Of a stretch of DNA of 64,000 nt, positions 17,642 to 26,500 are shown piece by piece (position 1 is the stretch's first letter; the number at the start of each line of letters is the position of its first letter). The translations under genes and the position numbers were made by a program. This stretch comes from Terrimonas pollutisoli (GTDB lineage Bacteria; Bacteroidota; Bacteroidia; Chitinophagales; Chitinophagaceae). Location of the stretch: contig NZ_JARKNA010000013.1 of the NCBI RefSeq assembly GCF_029360765.1, positions 62,001-126,000 of the forward strand, given 5' to 3'. Under the pieces are notes generated by a model. The model did no database searches. It saw only the letters and a list, made by a program, of their open reading frames with translations, and was not told the origin of the DNA.

Positions 17642-19027
17642 ATGAAAAAAATAATTTCCCTTTGTGCCTTTTGTATATCCGCAGCAATATGCGTTGCGCA
17701 AAAAGAAACCTTCGGCATTACGACATTCACTCCACCCAAGGGATGGAAGAAAGAAGTCTCTGAAAGTGCCTTACAGTTTACAAAAGAAGACACGATAAAA
17801 GGGGTTTACTGCCTGATAACATTGTATAAGGCAGTGCCGGGCACAACAAACGCCAAAGAAAACTTTGATTTGGCATGGGCTACTGTAGTAAAAGAAATGG
17901 TAACCGTTTCTGTGGCACCCGAAATGCAGCCGGCTGCGACCGAAAACGGATGGGAAATGCAAAGCGGATATGCCCCATTTGAAAAGGAAGGGGAAAAAGG
18001 AATTGCCGTATTAGTGACAGCGTCTGATTATGACAAAATGGTAAACCTGTTAATACTGACCAATACGGATGCCTATGAAAAAGATATGACATCATTTATA
18101 GAATCAATTAGCTTAAAAAAACAAACTCAAACAACCAACAAACCATCACCTGCTTCTGAAAAAACTGTACAGGCAATATCTGCGGCAAAAAAAGATGGTT
18201 TCGCTTTTACTACAACCAATTTTGATGATGGCTGGACAAGTACTGTGCAGGAAGATTGGGTGGAAGTAGTAAAGAATAATAGCAAAGTTCTTATCCATTA
18301 TCCAAAAGAAGGCACCATATTTCCTGCCGATCCGGAACCCCTTACTAATGCAGCATGGAATATTTTAGTAGCTCCACGATACAGCAATCTCAGAAATTAT
18401 ATGACCACTTATATAAGTACGTATAACAGGCCTTACCTGGGCATGGGCACTGCTACTGATAATGCTACTGGCAAAGATGTTTTTATTGTTCTGTACCGGC
18501 AGGGAGAAACCGGCTGGCTTGAATTTATTAGTCCTGATAAAAATAGTTTTATACAGCAATACAAATTTGATCCTGAAATCATCCGCTGGGATAGTGAAAC
18601 TGATCTGCTAAAGCCTCTGGAAAAAATGGTTAACTATAACAAATTTGCTGTAGCTGCCTCCGATTTTACCGGCGCCTGGACAAGTGACTTCACCGGTGTG
18701 CAGCAACTTTATAATGTTTACACCGGCAACTATGCAGGAATGAATGTTCATCAATCAAGCCAGGAGTTTGTGTTTGGTGCAGGCAATTCGTATAACTGGA
18801 GGTTACTGGTGGTAAGTGGCATGGTAGGCAATACGAAATACCAGGAGGTAAAATCTTCCGGAAAATTTTCTGTTCCTAATAACTGGCAGATACATTTTTC
18901 AAAAATAGAAAGCGGAGCAAAAACTTATCATGCACATTGGTCATGTATCAAAGGCGCCAGGCTGTTGAAGCTGCTCGATGCAAAATCTCCCGGTAGCGGA
19001 ATTTATGACGTGTATGGGAAAAAATAG
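17642..19027 (+). CDS. Exported two-domain protein of unknown function
   Basis: This 461-residue protein has a signal peptide (AFCISAAICVA/QK). The first domain (about 20-165) is paralogous to the whole 163-residue protein at 11957-12448 (FGITTFTPPKGWKKE, CLITLYKAVPG). A Gln/Thr/Lys linker (about 160-180) leads to a second beta-rich domain (about 185-461: FAFTTTNFDDGWTSTVQEDW, VFIVLYRQGETGWLEF, FTGAWTSDFTGVQQLYNVYT, YHAHWSC). I recognise neither domain, though the second resembles DUF-type lipocalin-like domains of Bacteroidota. It follows a terminator, so it probably has its own promoter. Confidence 0.78.
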   Translation: MKKIISLCAFCISAAICVAQKETFGITTFTPPKGWKKEVSESALQFTKEDTIKGVYCLITLYKAVPGTTNAKENFDLAWATVVKEMVTVSVAPEMQPAATENGWEMQSGYAPFEKEGEKGIAVLVTASDYDKMVNLLILTNTDAYEKDMTSFIESISLKKQTQTTNKPSPASEKTVQAISAAKKDGFAFTTTNFDDGWTSTVQEDWVEVVKNNSKVLIHYPKEGTIFPADPEPLTNAAWNILVAPRYSNLRNYMTTYISTYNRPYLGMGTATDNATGKDVFIVLYRQGETGWLEFISPDKNSFIQQYKFDPEIIRWDSETDLLKPLEKMVNYNKFAVAASDFTGAWTSDFTGVQQLYNVYTGNYAGMNVHQSSQEFVFGAGNSYNWRLLVVSGMVGNTKYQEVKSSGKFSVPNNWQIHFSKIESGAKTYHAHWSCIKGARLLKLLDAKSPGSGIYDVYGKK

Positions 19028-19096
19028 TGGCCATTTGCAATGATGAAATGCCTTACCTAAAACACTTACTAATTATTCAAACTAAAATTAATTTTC

Positions 19097-19612
19097 ATGC
19101 GTACACTAATTTTTATCCTACTGCTATTCCCTATAGCCACATTTTCTCAAAAACAGGATATATTTATTAAGCTTACTGATGCCAGGGCACAACAGATCAA
19201 AGGCGATGCTCTTGTCAAAGGCTTTGAAAGATGGTTGCAGGCAGCTACCATCAGTTCGTCTGGAAAAAATAATTCACAACTCAATTTTACCATGAATATC
19301 AGCGGAGCTTCTGCTGATTTAAAAAGAGCTTTAAGCAATGGCGAACTATTGCTTAACGGGCAGGTAACAGTTACCACCTCAGACGCTTCGTCTGGCCGGC
19401 CAGTCACCGCATATACCATCAAAATGGAAAATATCAGCGTATTAGCTTGTTCAGAAACGATGGGATGTAACAATCAAATGACTACAAGTGTTACACTAAA
19501 AGCCATCCGTATTGGCTGGACCTATTACCAAACCGACAAAACAGGATTAGCAGCCGTTTCACGTAAATACGGATGGGATGAAGATACGCAAGCGGAATGG
19601 TCAGCTTTCTGA
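19097..19612 (+). CDS. Exported Hcp-like protein (type VI tube protein fold, tentative)
   Basis: This 171-residue protein has a signal peptide (FILLLFPIATFS/QK). The mature chain follows the pattern of the Hcp/DUF796 beta barrel. It begins DIFIKL, then has IKGDALVKGFERWLQ where Hcp has its ...GWIEVxSF... block. SADLKRALSNGELL (72-85) takes the position of the S-P-L-x-A-x-x-x-G helix, YTIKMENISVLAC (106-118) the Y-T-L-x-D-V-x-V strand, and VTLKAIRIGWTYYQ (132-145) the final E-x-I-x-L-x-Y-x-x-I-x-W-x-Y strand. Classical Hcp proteins have no signal peptide, so this may be an exported homologue unrelated to a T6SS; no other T6SS gene is present in the window. The Hcp assignment is by eye and moderate. 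Confidence 0.55.
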   Translation: MRTLIFILLLFPIATFSQKQDIFIKLTDARAQQIKGDALVKGFERWLQAATISSSGKNNSQLNFTMNISGASADLKRALSNGELLLNGQVTVTTSDASSGRPVTAYTIKMENISVLACSETMGCNNQMTTSVTLKAIRIGWTYYQTDKTGLAAVSRKYGWDEDTQAEWSAF

Positions 19613-19632
19613 TTATTGTATCATAACACCAA

Positions 19633-19652
19633 AATCCCTTTTTCATGGGATT
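19633..19652. promoter_or_regulatory. Stem-loop upstream of the M48 peptidase gene
   Basis: AATCCC (19633-19638) and GGGATT (19647-19652) form a 6-bp dyad around TTTTTCAT, starting 20 bp after the Hcp-like stop and ending 51 bp before the peptidase ATG. The pattern CCC-T-run-GGGA resembles the elements before other genes of this block. No T-run follows on the plus strand. Confidence 0.35.
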
Positions 19653-19703
19653 GTTATCCATTCAATCAGTATATACATTACAGCCAACTAAAAAACAGGT
19701 ACC

Positions 19704-20522
19704 ATGGAGGCAATAAAAAGAAATACCATGACTTCACTGTTGATGCTGCTGCTTATTGTTACTGCGTGCAAAACAGTTCCCGTTACCGGCCGAAAGCAAC
19801 TCAACCTTGTTCCAAATTCTATGATACAGGCTATAGCCTTTACAGAATATGACTCGATGGTAAAAGCCAGCGCTACCCTATCGCAATATGATGAAAGAGC
19901 ACAGCTGGTAACAAAAGTCGGAACGAGAATTCAACGGGCAGTAGAAACATACATGGAGCAGAATAACATAAGCAAGGATATAAAAAATTTCAAATGGGAA
20001 TATAATACAATCAACGAAAACATTGTCAACGCCTGGTGTATGCCTGGCGGTAAAGTTGCAGTTTATACAGGTTTGTTGCCCGTTACACAAACCGAAAACG
20101 CCCTGGCCGTCGTGATGGGTCATGAAATCGCTCATGCCATCGCCAGGCACGGCAATGAACGAATGAGCGAAGGTTTATTGATTAATCTTGGTGGGTTGGT
20201 ATTGGAAGAAGCATTGAAAGAAAAGAAGCAGGAAACACAATTGCTCTTTCTTGCTTTATACTCAATTGGCTCTAATCTTACACTCGCTTTACCTAACAGT
20301 CGCATGCAGGAAAGCGAAGCAGACAAACTGGGTTTGATATTTATGAGTATGGCGGGTTACGATCCTGAAGAAGCAATTCCTTTTTGGCAAAGAATGTCGC
20401 AGGTAAACCAGGGAACAAAACTGCCGGAGTTTTTGTCTACCCATCCATCCAATGAAACAAGGATTAAAAAATTATCGGCTTTGATACCTGAAATAAAAAC
20501 AAAATATTATAAAGTGAATTAA
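19704..20522 (+). CDS. M48-family zinc metallopeptidase lipoprotein (LoiP/BepA-like)
   Basis: This 272-residue protein has a lipobox (LLLIVTACKT, Cys22) and the family's characteristic start VPVTGRKQLNLVPN. The zinc motif HEIAH is at residues 140-144 (GHEIAHAIARHGNERMSEG), and the third ligand E205 lies in QESEADKLG. The C-terminal block FLSTHPSNETRIKKL is complete. Members act in the periplasm in quality control of outer-membrane proteins. The catalytic residues are intact. The start ATG at 19704 leaves eight residues before an internal Met; either would give the lipoprotein signal. The gene is 22 bp upstream of a small lipoprotein gene. Confidence 0.92.
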   Translation: MEAIKRNTMTSLLMLLLIVTACKTVPVTGRKQLNLVPNSMIQAIAFTEYDSMVKASATLSQYDERAQLVTKVGTRIQRAVETYMEQNNISKDIKNFKWEYNTINENIVNAWCMPGGKVAVYTGLLPVTQTENALAVVMGHEIAHAIARHGNERMSEGLLINLGGLVLEEALKEKKQETQLLFLALYSIGSNLTLALPNSRMQESEADKLGLIFMSMAGYDPEEAIPFWQRMSQVNQGTKLPEFLSTHPSNETRIKKLSALIPEIKTKYYKVN

Positions 20523-20544
20523 TTTAAATGTCAAACTATCCATT

Positions 20545-21036
20545 ATGAGAAGATTTCATTTCTTTATTCCTGTATTCATTTCGTTGATTATTGTCTCCTG
20601 CCAATTCAGCAAAGGCGTAAAAAAAGATCTGAGCACGGGGCTGTCGGCGAGTTACAATGGGTTTGCATTGGACGACATTTACTTAGCCGATGAAAACAAA
20701 AGCCGCTTAAGCAGTAACAAAATTCAAATGGGAACAAAAGTGCTCATAGTGGCCACAGGTGTAGATTATTTTGAAGAAAAAGATGGTAAAGTATTTCCGG
20801 GCTGCACGATCATACTTACCGATAAAAACAAAAAAGAATTACTCAACCTTCCCGATGCCTTTGAAGATATGAAAGAAGGGACACCCGCAGCCGAAGCTAA
20901 AACATTGCAGGCAAGCCTTAATACCGGTGAGCCAATGCTAGTCGGGGAAACTTATCATTTGAGAGTCCGCTTCTTTGATAAAAATAAAAAAGAAAATGAG
21001 ATTGTATCCAATGTGGATCTGGTAGTGAATGAATAA
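20545..21036 (+). CDS. Small lipoprotein of unknown function
   Basis: This 163-residue protein has a lipobox (FISLIIVSCQFS, Cys19). The mature domain is beta-rich (YNGFALDDIYLADENKSRL, GTKVLIVATGVDYFEEKDGK, ETYHLRVRFFDKNKKENEI) and compact, with no recognised family. It follows the M48 peptidase gene by 22 bp and precedes the ATP-grasp gene by 69 bp, so it could be co-transcribed with either. Confidence 0.8.
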   Translation: MRRFHFFIPVFISLIIVSCQFSKGVKKDLSTGLSASYNGFALDDIYLADENKSRLSSNKIQMGTKVLIVATGVDYFEEKDGKVFPGCTIILTDKNKKELLNLPDAFEDMKEGTPAAEAKTLQASLNTGEPMLVGETYHLRVRFFDKNKKENEIVSNVDLVVNE

Positions 21037-21105
21037 CCTTCCCCAAAGCACCTGGCTTCCTGATTTATTTTGTATTTTTATCGCACCCAACTGGTACAAC
21101 ACCGT

Positions 21106-23685
21106 ATGAGCGATCAATCAACTGTCCATTCACTGCTTCAACAATATATTCCGGCCCTTAGCTCTTACAACGAATTATTTTCCGATGATAATAATATAAG
21201 ACCTGACTGGCAAACTTTTTTCTCTTCTCTTCATGAGCTTGGATATAAAGAATTACAAAACCGCAATATTGATATTCTCCGGCTGCTGAAAGAAAACGGC
21301 GTTGCTTATAATATTTATAATGATCCTTCGGGACAAAGCCGTCCCTGGGAACTGGATCCCATTCCACAATTAATAACAGCCAATGAATGGGAAACGATCA
21401 ATGCCGGACTAATACAACGTGCGGAATTATTTAACCTGTTGCTGAAAGATATTTACGGTCCGCAAACGCTTATTAAAAATGGCATCATACCACAGGAACT
21501 TATTTACCTGCATCCCGGTTTTCTCCGTTCCTGTGTAAATATCAAATTACCGGGAACCCAGCACTTAGTTTTATATGCAGCGGATATGGCTCGTGGCATT
21601 GATGGACGCCTATGGATTATCAGCGATCGTACACAAGCCCCATCTGGTTCCGGCTATGCATTGGAAAACAGGTTTGCTATGTCGAGCGTTCTACCTGAAT
21701 TATTTTCCAACTTACAGGTAAAAAGATTATCCCCTTATTTTGATTCACTGCAGCAAGCGCTGACAAATATTGCTCCCCGAAATAACGATAATCCGAGAGT
21801 TGTCGTTCTAACACCAGGTCCGGATAATGAAACTTATTTTGAACATTCGTATCTCGCCGCTTATCTCGGTCTTACATTGGTACAGGGTAATGACCTGATG
21901 GTAAAAGATAATTATGTATGGCTCAAAACCATTGATGGTTTGGAAAAAGTAGATGTAATATTAAGAAGGCTTGACGACGTTTATTGCGATCCGCTGGAAT
22001 TAAAAAGCGATTCTCTTTTAGGTATTCCCGGCCTGGTTCAGGTAGTAAGAAAAGGAAATATAGCTATTGCCAACCCACTTGGCAGCAGCATTGTGGAGAG
22101 TGCGGGGCTTGTTCCTTTTTTGCCCGCCGTCGCCCAACATTTTTTTGGAACTGAATTGATCATGCCTTCCATCGCTACCTGGTGGTGTGGTCAGCCCAAA
22201 GAATTGAATTATGTAATCGACAATTTAAAGACGCTTGTAGTAAGAAAGATCTTCAGAAATGTGGCCGGTACCCGTTCCGCAATTGATGGAGCATCCCTGC
22301 CGGCAGCACAGGCAGATGAATTGATACTGGAAATAAAAGCGAATCCTCATCTGTATGTCGGGCAGGAGAAAATTAGTTTTTCATCAACACCTTCCTGGCT
22401 TGATGGAACGATCGTAGCCGGTCATTCGCTTTTCAGGAGTTTCCTGGTCAGTCATAACAACAGTTATGTTGCTATGCCCGGCGGTTTGACCCGTACAAAA
22501 AGCGGAGAAAATAGCTTTGTTATTTCCAATCAACTGGGTGGCATCAGTAAAGATACATGGGTGCTGTCAGCAGATGAGGAACAGGAGCAACCGGTAAGCC
22601 TGCAATTAAATACCGATGCGCTTCAGCATAAATTAATTAAAAGATCACTACCGAGCCATACAGCCGAGAATCTTTTTTGGGTAGGCCGCTATACCGAAAG
22701 GGTCATTTACAATGCCCGGTTGCAGCGTACAGTTATGCAACGGATGCTGCAAAGCAACAAACCGTTTAATGGTGACAATGAAAGCACGGAAACTGTTTTG
22801 TTACAAACACTAACCCAATGTACCTATACATTTCCCGGGTTCTTTGAAGACAGTGATCCGCAAAAAAGAAAAGAGATCTATGCAAAACCCTGGACAGAGC
22901 TGACAGATGTTTTATACAATGAAAAAAGAAATGGCAGCCTTAGCCATAATCTTTCTCTTTTAAAAACTGCTGTTTATAGTGTTCGTAATTTCTGGGCTTT
23001 AGATACCTGGCGGGTATTGCGGCAAATGGAAGAGGAATGGAACAAAGCAAAAGCAGATACTCATGCGGATCATCTTCGGATGATCAGTACGATTGACTCA
23101 TTAAATACCTCGATGTTTGCGTTTTTAGGAATGAACAGGGAAAGTGTACGCAGGGAACAGGGATGGAATATCATGGACCTGGGCAGAAAACTCGAGCAAA
23201 CACTTTATATCATTAGTTTATTAAGAAGTGTATTTCAAAAGAAACAGAAGGAACAGGTGGAACATGAATTGCTGGAATCTGTAATGATTGCCAGCCAGAG
23301 CTTAATCACTTACCGCTATACTTACAGGGATCATCTGCAACTGCCCCTTGCCCTTGAATTATTGATGCTGGATACCAATTATCCAAAATCATTAGCTTAC
23401 TTAGTGAAAAAGATAAAACGTTATATTTCACTTTTACCCAAAGAAGGAAAAGAAATACAATTAAGCGATAAGCAACGCAATATCCAGGAGGCAGATTCCT
23501 TATTAAAACTGGCGGACACAGTAGCATTAACAAAGTACGATCCTGACAGCAAAGAATATGTTGCATTGACTCTATTTTTAGATAAATTATATTCGTTGAT
23601 TGCCGATACTTCCATGCTTATTTCCAAAACTTATTTTAAACACAGTCAGACACAAAAGCAATTGTTTACAGCTAACCTTATCTGA
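21106..23685 (+). CDS. Circularly permuted type-2 ATP-grasp fused to alpha-E domain
   Basis: This 859-residue protein fuses two domains that are often separate genes. Residues 1 to about 490 form a circularly permuted ATP-grasp (CP_ATPgrasp_2): WELDPIPQLI, RAELFNLLLKDIYGPQ, LVLYAADMARGIDGRLWIIS, DRTQAPSGSGYALENR, VDVILRRLDDVYCDPLELK, NPLGSSIVESAG and MPGGLTRT. From about residue 525 the alpha-E domain (DUF403) begins with HTAENLFWVGRYTERVIYNA. The family is predicted to form peptide or amide bonds using ATP, with transglutaminase-like peptidases encoded alongside. I chose the ATG at 21106 over a TTG 36 bp upstream because MSDQSTVHSLLQQY fits the family start. The transglutaminase gene follows 16 bp later. 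Confidence 0.9.
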   Translation: MSDQSTVHSLLQQYIPALSSYNELFSDDNNIRPDWQTFFSSLHELGYKELQNRNIDILRLLKENGVAYNIYNDPSGQSRPWELDPIPQLITANEWETINAGLIQRAELFNLLLKDIYGPQTLIKNGIIPQELIYLHPGFLRSCVNIKLPGTQHLVLYAADMARGIDGRLWIISDRTQAPSGSGYALENRFAMSSVLPELFSNLQVKRLSPYFDSLQQALTNIAPRNNDNPRVVVLTPGPDNETYFEHSYLAAYLGLTLVQGNDLMVKDNYVWLKTIDGLEKVDVILRRLDDVYCDPLELKSDSLLGIPGLVQVVRKGNIAIANPLGSSIVESAGLVPFLPAVAQHFFGTELIMPSIATWWCGQPKELNYVIDNLKTLVVRKIFRNVAGTRSAIDGASLPAAQADELILEIKANPHLYVGQEKISFSSTPSWLDGTIVAGHSLFRSFLVSHNNSYVAMPGGLTRTKSGENSFVISNQLGGISKDTWVLSADEEQEQPVSLQLNTDALQHKLIKRSLPSHTAENLFWVGRYTERVIYNARLQRTVMQRMLQSNKPFNGDNESTETVLLQTLTQCTYTFPGFFEDSDPQKRKEIYAKPWTELTDVLYNEKRNGSLSHNLSLLKTAVYSVRNFWALDTWRVLRQMEEEWNKAKADTHADHLRMISTIDSLNTSMFAFLGMNRESVRREQGWNIMDLGRKLEQTLYIISLLRSVFQKKQKEQVEHELLESVMIASQSLITYRYTYRDHLQLPLALELLMLDTNYPKSLAYLVKKIKRYISLLPKEGKEIQLSDKQRNIQEADSLLKLADTVALTKYDPDSKEYVALTLFLDKLYSLIADTSMLISKTYFKHSQTQKQLFTANLI

Positions 23686-23701
23686 TCATTTATTATGCGC
23701 C

Positions 23702-24580
23702 ATGCTATATTCTGTTGAACATACCACTAAATACCAGTATCACGAACAGGTGAGCCTTTGCCATAATATTGCCGCATTAGCGCCACGCAATACGGATAAA
23801 CAAACCTGTAAAGCATTTAACATCATTATTTCCCCATTACCGGAAATACTGGAAGAACATATAGATTTTTTCGGTAACAAACTTTATTATTTCGTTATTG
23901 AACAGGAGCATGAAGAATTAACCGTCACCGTAAGATCACAGATTGAAATAATAACTTCCCCTGATATAAAGTCCTCCCGCTCCGATCAAAGCTGGGAAAT
24001 GGTAAGAGATATGCTGCTCGTTTCTACAGGAGAATTTATGGAGGAAAAACAATTCACCCATCCTACTGAAATAACAGCCACTGCTCCTGAAATAAAAAAC
24101 TATGCTGAACAATCTTTCACAACGGGTAAATCATTGTTTGAAGCGGTATATGATTTAATAAAACGCATTTATACGGACTTTAAGTTTACGCCTGGTTTTA
24201 CTACTGTCTCTACTCCGCTGTCTGTTGTGATGAAAGAGAGGAAAGGTGTTTGCCAGGATTTTGCACACCTCGCTATTTCCTGTATCCATTCTATGGGCCT
24301 GCCTGCAAGATATGTAAGTGGTTATTTAGAAACGTTGGCGCCTGCTGGGAAAGAAAAGCTTACCGGTGTAGATGCATCACATGCATGGGTCTCCGTATTC
24401 ATTCCCGGCATGGGCTGGGTGGATTTTGATCCTACCAATAATCAATTAGCTACAGAACAATATATCACTATCGGCTGGGGCCGGGATTATTTTGATATCA
24501 TTCCGTTGAAAGGGGTGATCATGAGCAGCAGCTCACATGAGTTGACGGTATCGGTAGATGTGAAAAGAATAGAGGAATAA
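23702..24580 (+). CDS. Transglutaminase-like cysteine peptidase
   Basis: This 292-residue protein has an N-terminal bacterial transglutaminase domain (LYSVEHTTKYQYHEQVSLCH) and a transglutaminase core. The catalytic triad is visible: C184 (GVCQDFAHLAISC), H228 (DASHAWVSVFI) and D243 (WVDFDPTNN). There is no signal peptide, so it is cytoplasmic. Members act as peptidases or amidases rather than cross-linkers. It sits 16 bp after the ATP-grasp/alpha-E gene, which is the common arrangement for this predicted peptide-tagging module. The frame is open further upstream, but the ATG at 23702 starts exactly at the conserved domain. Confidence 0.93.
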   Translation: MLYSVEHTTKYQYHEQVSLCHNIAALAPRNTDKQTCKAFNIIISPLPEILEEHIDFFGNKLYYFVIEQEHEELTVTVRSQIEIITSPDIKSSRSDQSWEMVRDMLLVSTGEFMEEKQFTHPTEITATAPEIKNYAEQSFTTGKSLFEAVYDLIKRIYTDFKFTPGFTTVSTPLSVVMKERKGVCQDFAHLAISCIHSMGLPARYVSGYLETLAPAGKEKLTGVDASHAWVSVFIPGMGWVDFDPTNNQLATEQYITIGWGRDYFDIIPLKGVIMSSSSHELTVSVDVKRIEE

Positions 24581-24604
24581 TTTACCCGGCAGCATTACTA
24601 CTAT

Positions 24605-24655
24605 CAACTTTCGTTGCGTCGCACTCTTCGACGTTCTGTTCGCTTCTCAGCATAT
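24605..24655. repeat. Dispersed repeat fragment (GTTGCGTCGCACTCTT unit)
   Basis: GTTGCGTCGCACTCTTCGAC recurs with one change at 41869-41888 (GTTGCGCCGCACTCTTGTAC). In reverse orientation, split by an inserted hairpin, it also appears at 40505-40558. It lies in the 150-bp gap between the transglutaminase gene and the minus-strand unknown gene, near the left edge of the accessory island. Confidence 0.55.
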
Positions 24656-24730
24656 TATCAAGGGCAAAAGGATAAAAAAGTGAACCTACAATACAGCAGA
24701 AAAAATCAATTCTAGTGATACATTTTCGTG

Positions 24731-25348
24731 TCAATATGTAATTTCCCGGCCTTTTATAGCACCTGTGTTTGAAAATTGTTCAGAACATATTTTGTCTGTC
24801 AAAAACTCAAATTGAGTTTTAATAATTACATCTTTAAAAATCATATCTGTTTTTTCATTAACCGTATCAATATGAAGATTGCCGTATTGACAAATAGTGC
24901 CAATTATATTTTGCCCGGTATCTGTAAAATAAAAATAAGGTAAAGCGGCATTGCAACGTGATAACCAGGAAAGGTGTTTTATGAAAATGGGTAAAATTGC
25001 TTTATCAACCTGTAAAGCTCCATTGAACCTCTTTCCAACTTTATTATCTGTCAAAAATTGTAATGCGTCCTTGGCGGGTTTAAAGTCATTGTTTTGAGAT
25101 AACCAGGCAACATTAGTGTCACCAAGAAATATTAAAGTATCGAAACCTAATGCATTTGCTATAACAGTTAGTTCACTTCCTAATAATTTAATATGTCCTT
25201 TTAGGAATTTTGAAGGAATCGTCAAGACATAACTATAATAGACTTCAGGATAAGAATAATCCAGATCTTCTTTGATTTCATCATACCATCTTAAAGGAAA
25301 CTTAGGATATTTATCTAAACAGTCTTGACGTTTAATTTTATTGAGCAT
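24731..25348 (-). CDS. Protein of unknown function
   Basis: This 205-residue soluble protein has no signal peptide or membrane segment. I do not recognise it. Visible features are a charged aromatic start (RWYDEIKEDLDYSYPEVYYS), a central alpha/beta segment (LGFDTLIFLGDTNVAWLSQN) and a C-terminal beta region (YFYFTDTGQNIIGTICQYGN, then the final KGREITY). The gene is A/T-rich compared with its neighbours. It stands alone between a repeat fragment and the metallopeptidase gene, which suggests an acquired gene. I make no functional claim. Confidence 0.65.
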   Translation of the reverse strand: MLNKIKRQDCLDKYPKFPLRWYDEIKEDLDYSYPEVYYSYVLTIPSKFLKGHIKLLGSELTVIANALGFDTLIFLGDTNVAWLSQNNDFKPAKDALQFLTDNKVGKRFNGALQVDKAILPIFIKHLSWLSRCNAALPYFYFTDTGQNIIGTICQYGNLHIDTVNEKTDMIFKDVIIKTQFEFLTDKICSEQFSNTGAIKGREITY

Positions 25349-25408
25349 AGTTGAAAATCCATGAATTTACTTGCCATAAAACTACTTGATTACAACAGTT
25401 CATCCAAA

Positions 25409-26500
25409 TCAGACAGGCTTCAATTCTCCTCTTATCGTTTCATGTATAAAATTCAATTTCTGCTTTACCGCTTCATTGATTACAAAAGGATATGAATCTT
25501 TCATTCCCATGCTCCGGTTAAGGCTGTTCATTACAAAAGAAAGAGGTATCCATCGCTCTATGATGTCGTCAAAAAATTTTGTTGTATAAGGATCAATATT
25601 CAACCTGGCACTCATTTCATTATCCGGATCGGCTGATCTTGGGTTCAGCGTCATGCCAAAAGAATAAGCGGTTTCCATTGTATCAACAATATGCATATAA
25701 TGCGCCCAGGTTTCCGCCCAGTCTTCCCAGGGATGCGTGTTGGCATAAGCGCTGATAAATTTCTCTCTCCATGTATCCGGAGTCGTTTCGTTGTAATGTT
25801 GTTTCAATGCTTCGGCGTAGTCTGTTCTTTCATCACCAAAAAGTTTGCGGAATCCTTGTGACCTGTTTGTATCTTTTATTAATTGTTCCCAGTAATAATG
25901 CCCGATCTCGTGGCGAAAATGCCCCAATACAGTTCGATACACTTCATCCATCTGGTTGCGGGCCATTTCGCGGATAGCATCATCCGCTTCATCTATATTG
26001 AGTGTGATCAGTCCACGATCATGCCCGGTCAATAGGCGTTTGCTTTCTTTTTTATTTTCATCAGCTTTAAAATCAAAGGCGATGCCTTTGTCATCATCCT
26101 GGAATTTGCTGATCACGGGTAATTTGAACCGGAGCAATGAATAAATAAGCCGGTGTTTAGCCACCTCAATATGCGCCCATTTTTCCAGGTGATCAGGTTG
26201 TGAAAGATCAGGAATAGTGCGGTTGAGGTTACAGGCTATACAATACTCCCCTTCACTCTTATGCGACAGCAACCAGTTGCAAACACTGTATTGTTTATTA
26301 CTACAATATTTGTAACGCGGTGTAGTGAGAGTAATTTTTTCTTTATTATCAAAAAAGGTATAACTGTTATCTTCTGCCGGCCGCAACGCTACCATATCCA
26401 TTCTTTGGGGATCAAAACCCAACGAAGCATTACACTGTACACAAAAAGTATTTTCGAAATAAACCGGTTGGCCGCAATGATCGCATTTAAAAAGTTTCAT
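25409..26500 (-). CDS. Putative zinc-binding metallopeptidase with N-terminal zinc ribbon
   Basis: This 363-residue cytoplasmic protein starts with a zinc ribbon (KCDHCGQPVYFENTFCVQC, Cys 6, 9, 20, 23) and a second Cys group (C66, C74, C87, C90). The HExxH motif is at residues 197-201 (GHFRHEIGHYYWEQ), and a downstream acidic ligand is probably in EDWAETWAHYMHI. It matches the family Peptidase_Mx (putative zinc-binding metallopeptidase, DUF type). Members often lie beside ATP-grasp/alpha-E and transglutaminase genes, as here, so it probably belongs to the same peptide-modification module, although it is on the opposite strand. Confidence 0.88.
   Translation of the reverse strand: MKLFKCDHCGQPVYFENTFCVQCNASLGFDPQRMDMVALRPAEDNSYTFFDNKEKITLTTPRYKYCSNKQYSVCNWLLSHKSEGEYCIACNLNRTIPDLSQPDHLEKWAHIEVAKHRLIYSLLRFKLPVISKFQDDDKGIAFDFKADENKKESKRLLTGHDRGLITLNIDEADDAIREMARNQMDEVYRTVLGHFRHEIGHYYWEQLIKDTNRSQGFRKLFGDERTDYAEALKQHYNETTPDTWREKFISAYANTHPWEDWAETWAHYMHIVDTMETAYSFGMTLNPRSADPDNEMSARLNIDPYTTKFFDDIIERWIPLSFVMNSLNRSMGMKDSYPFVINEAVKQKLNFIHETIRGELKPV

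Noticed and set aside
19097..21036. A type VI or contractile injection system in the exported block
   Set aside because: Only one Hcp-like protein is present, with a signal peptide; no sheath, baseplate, VgrG or ATPase gene is in the window.
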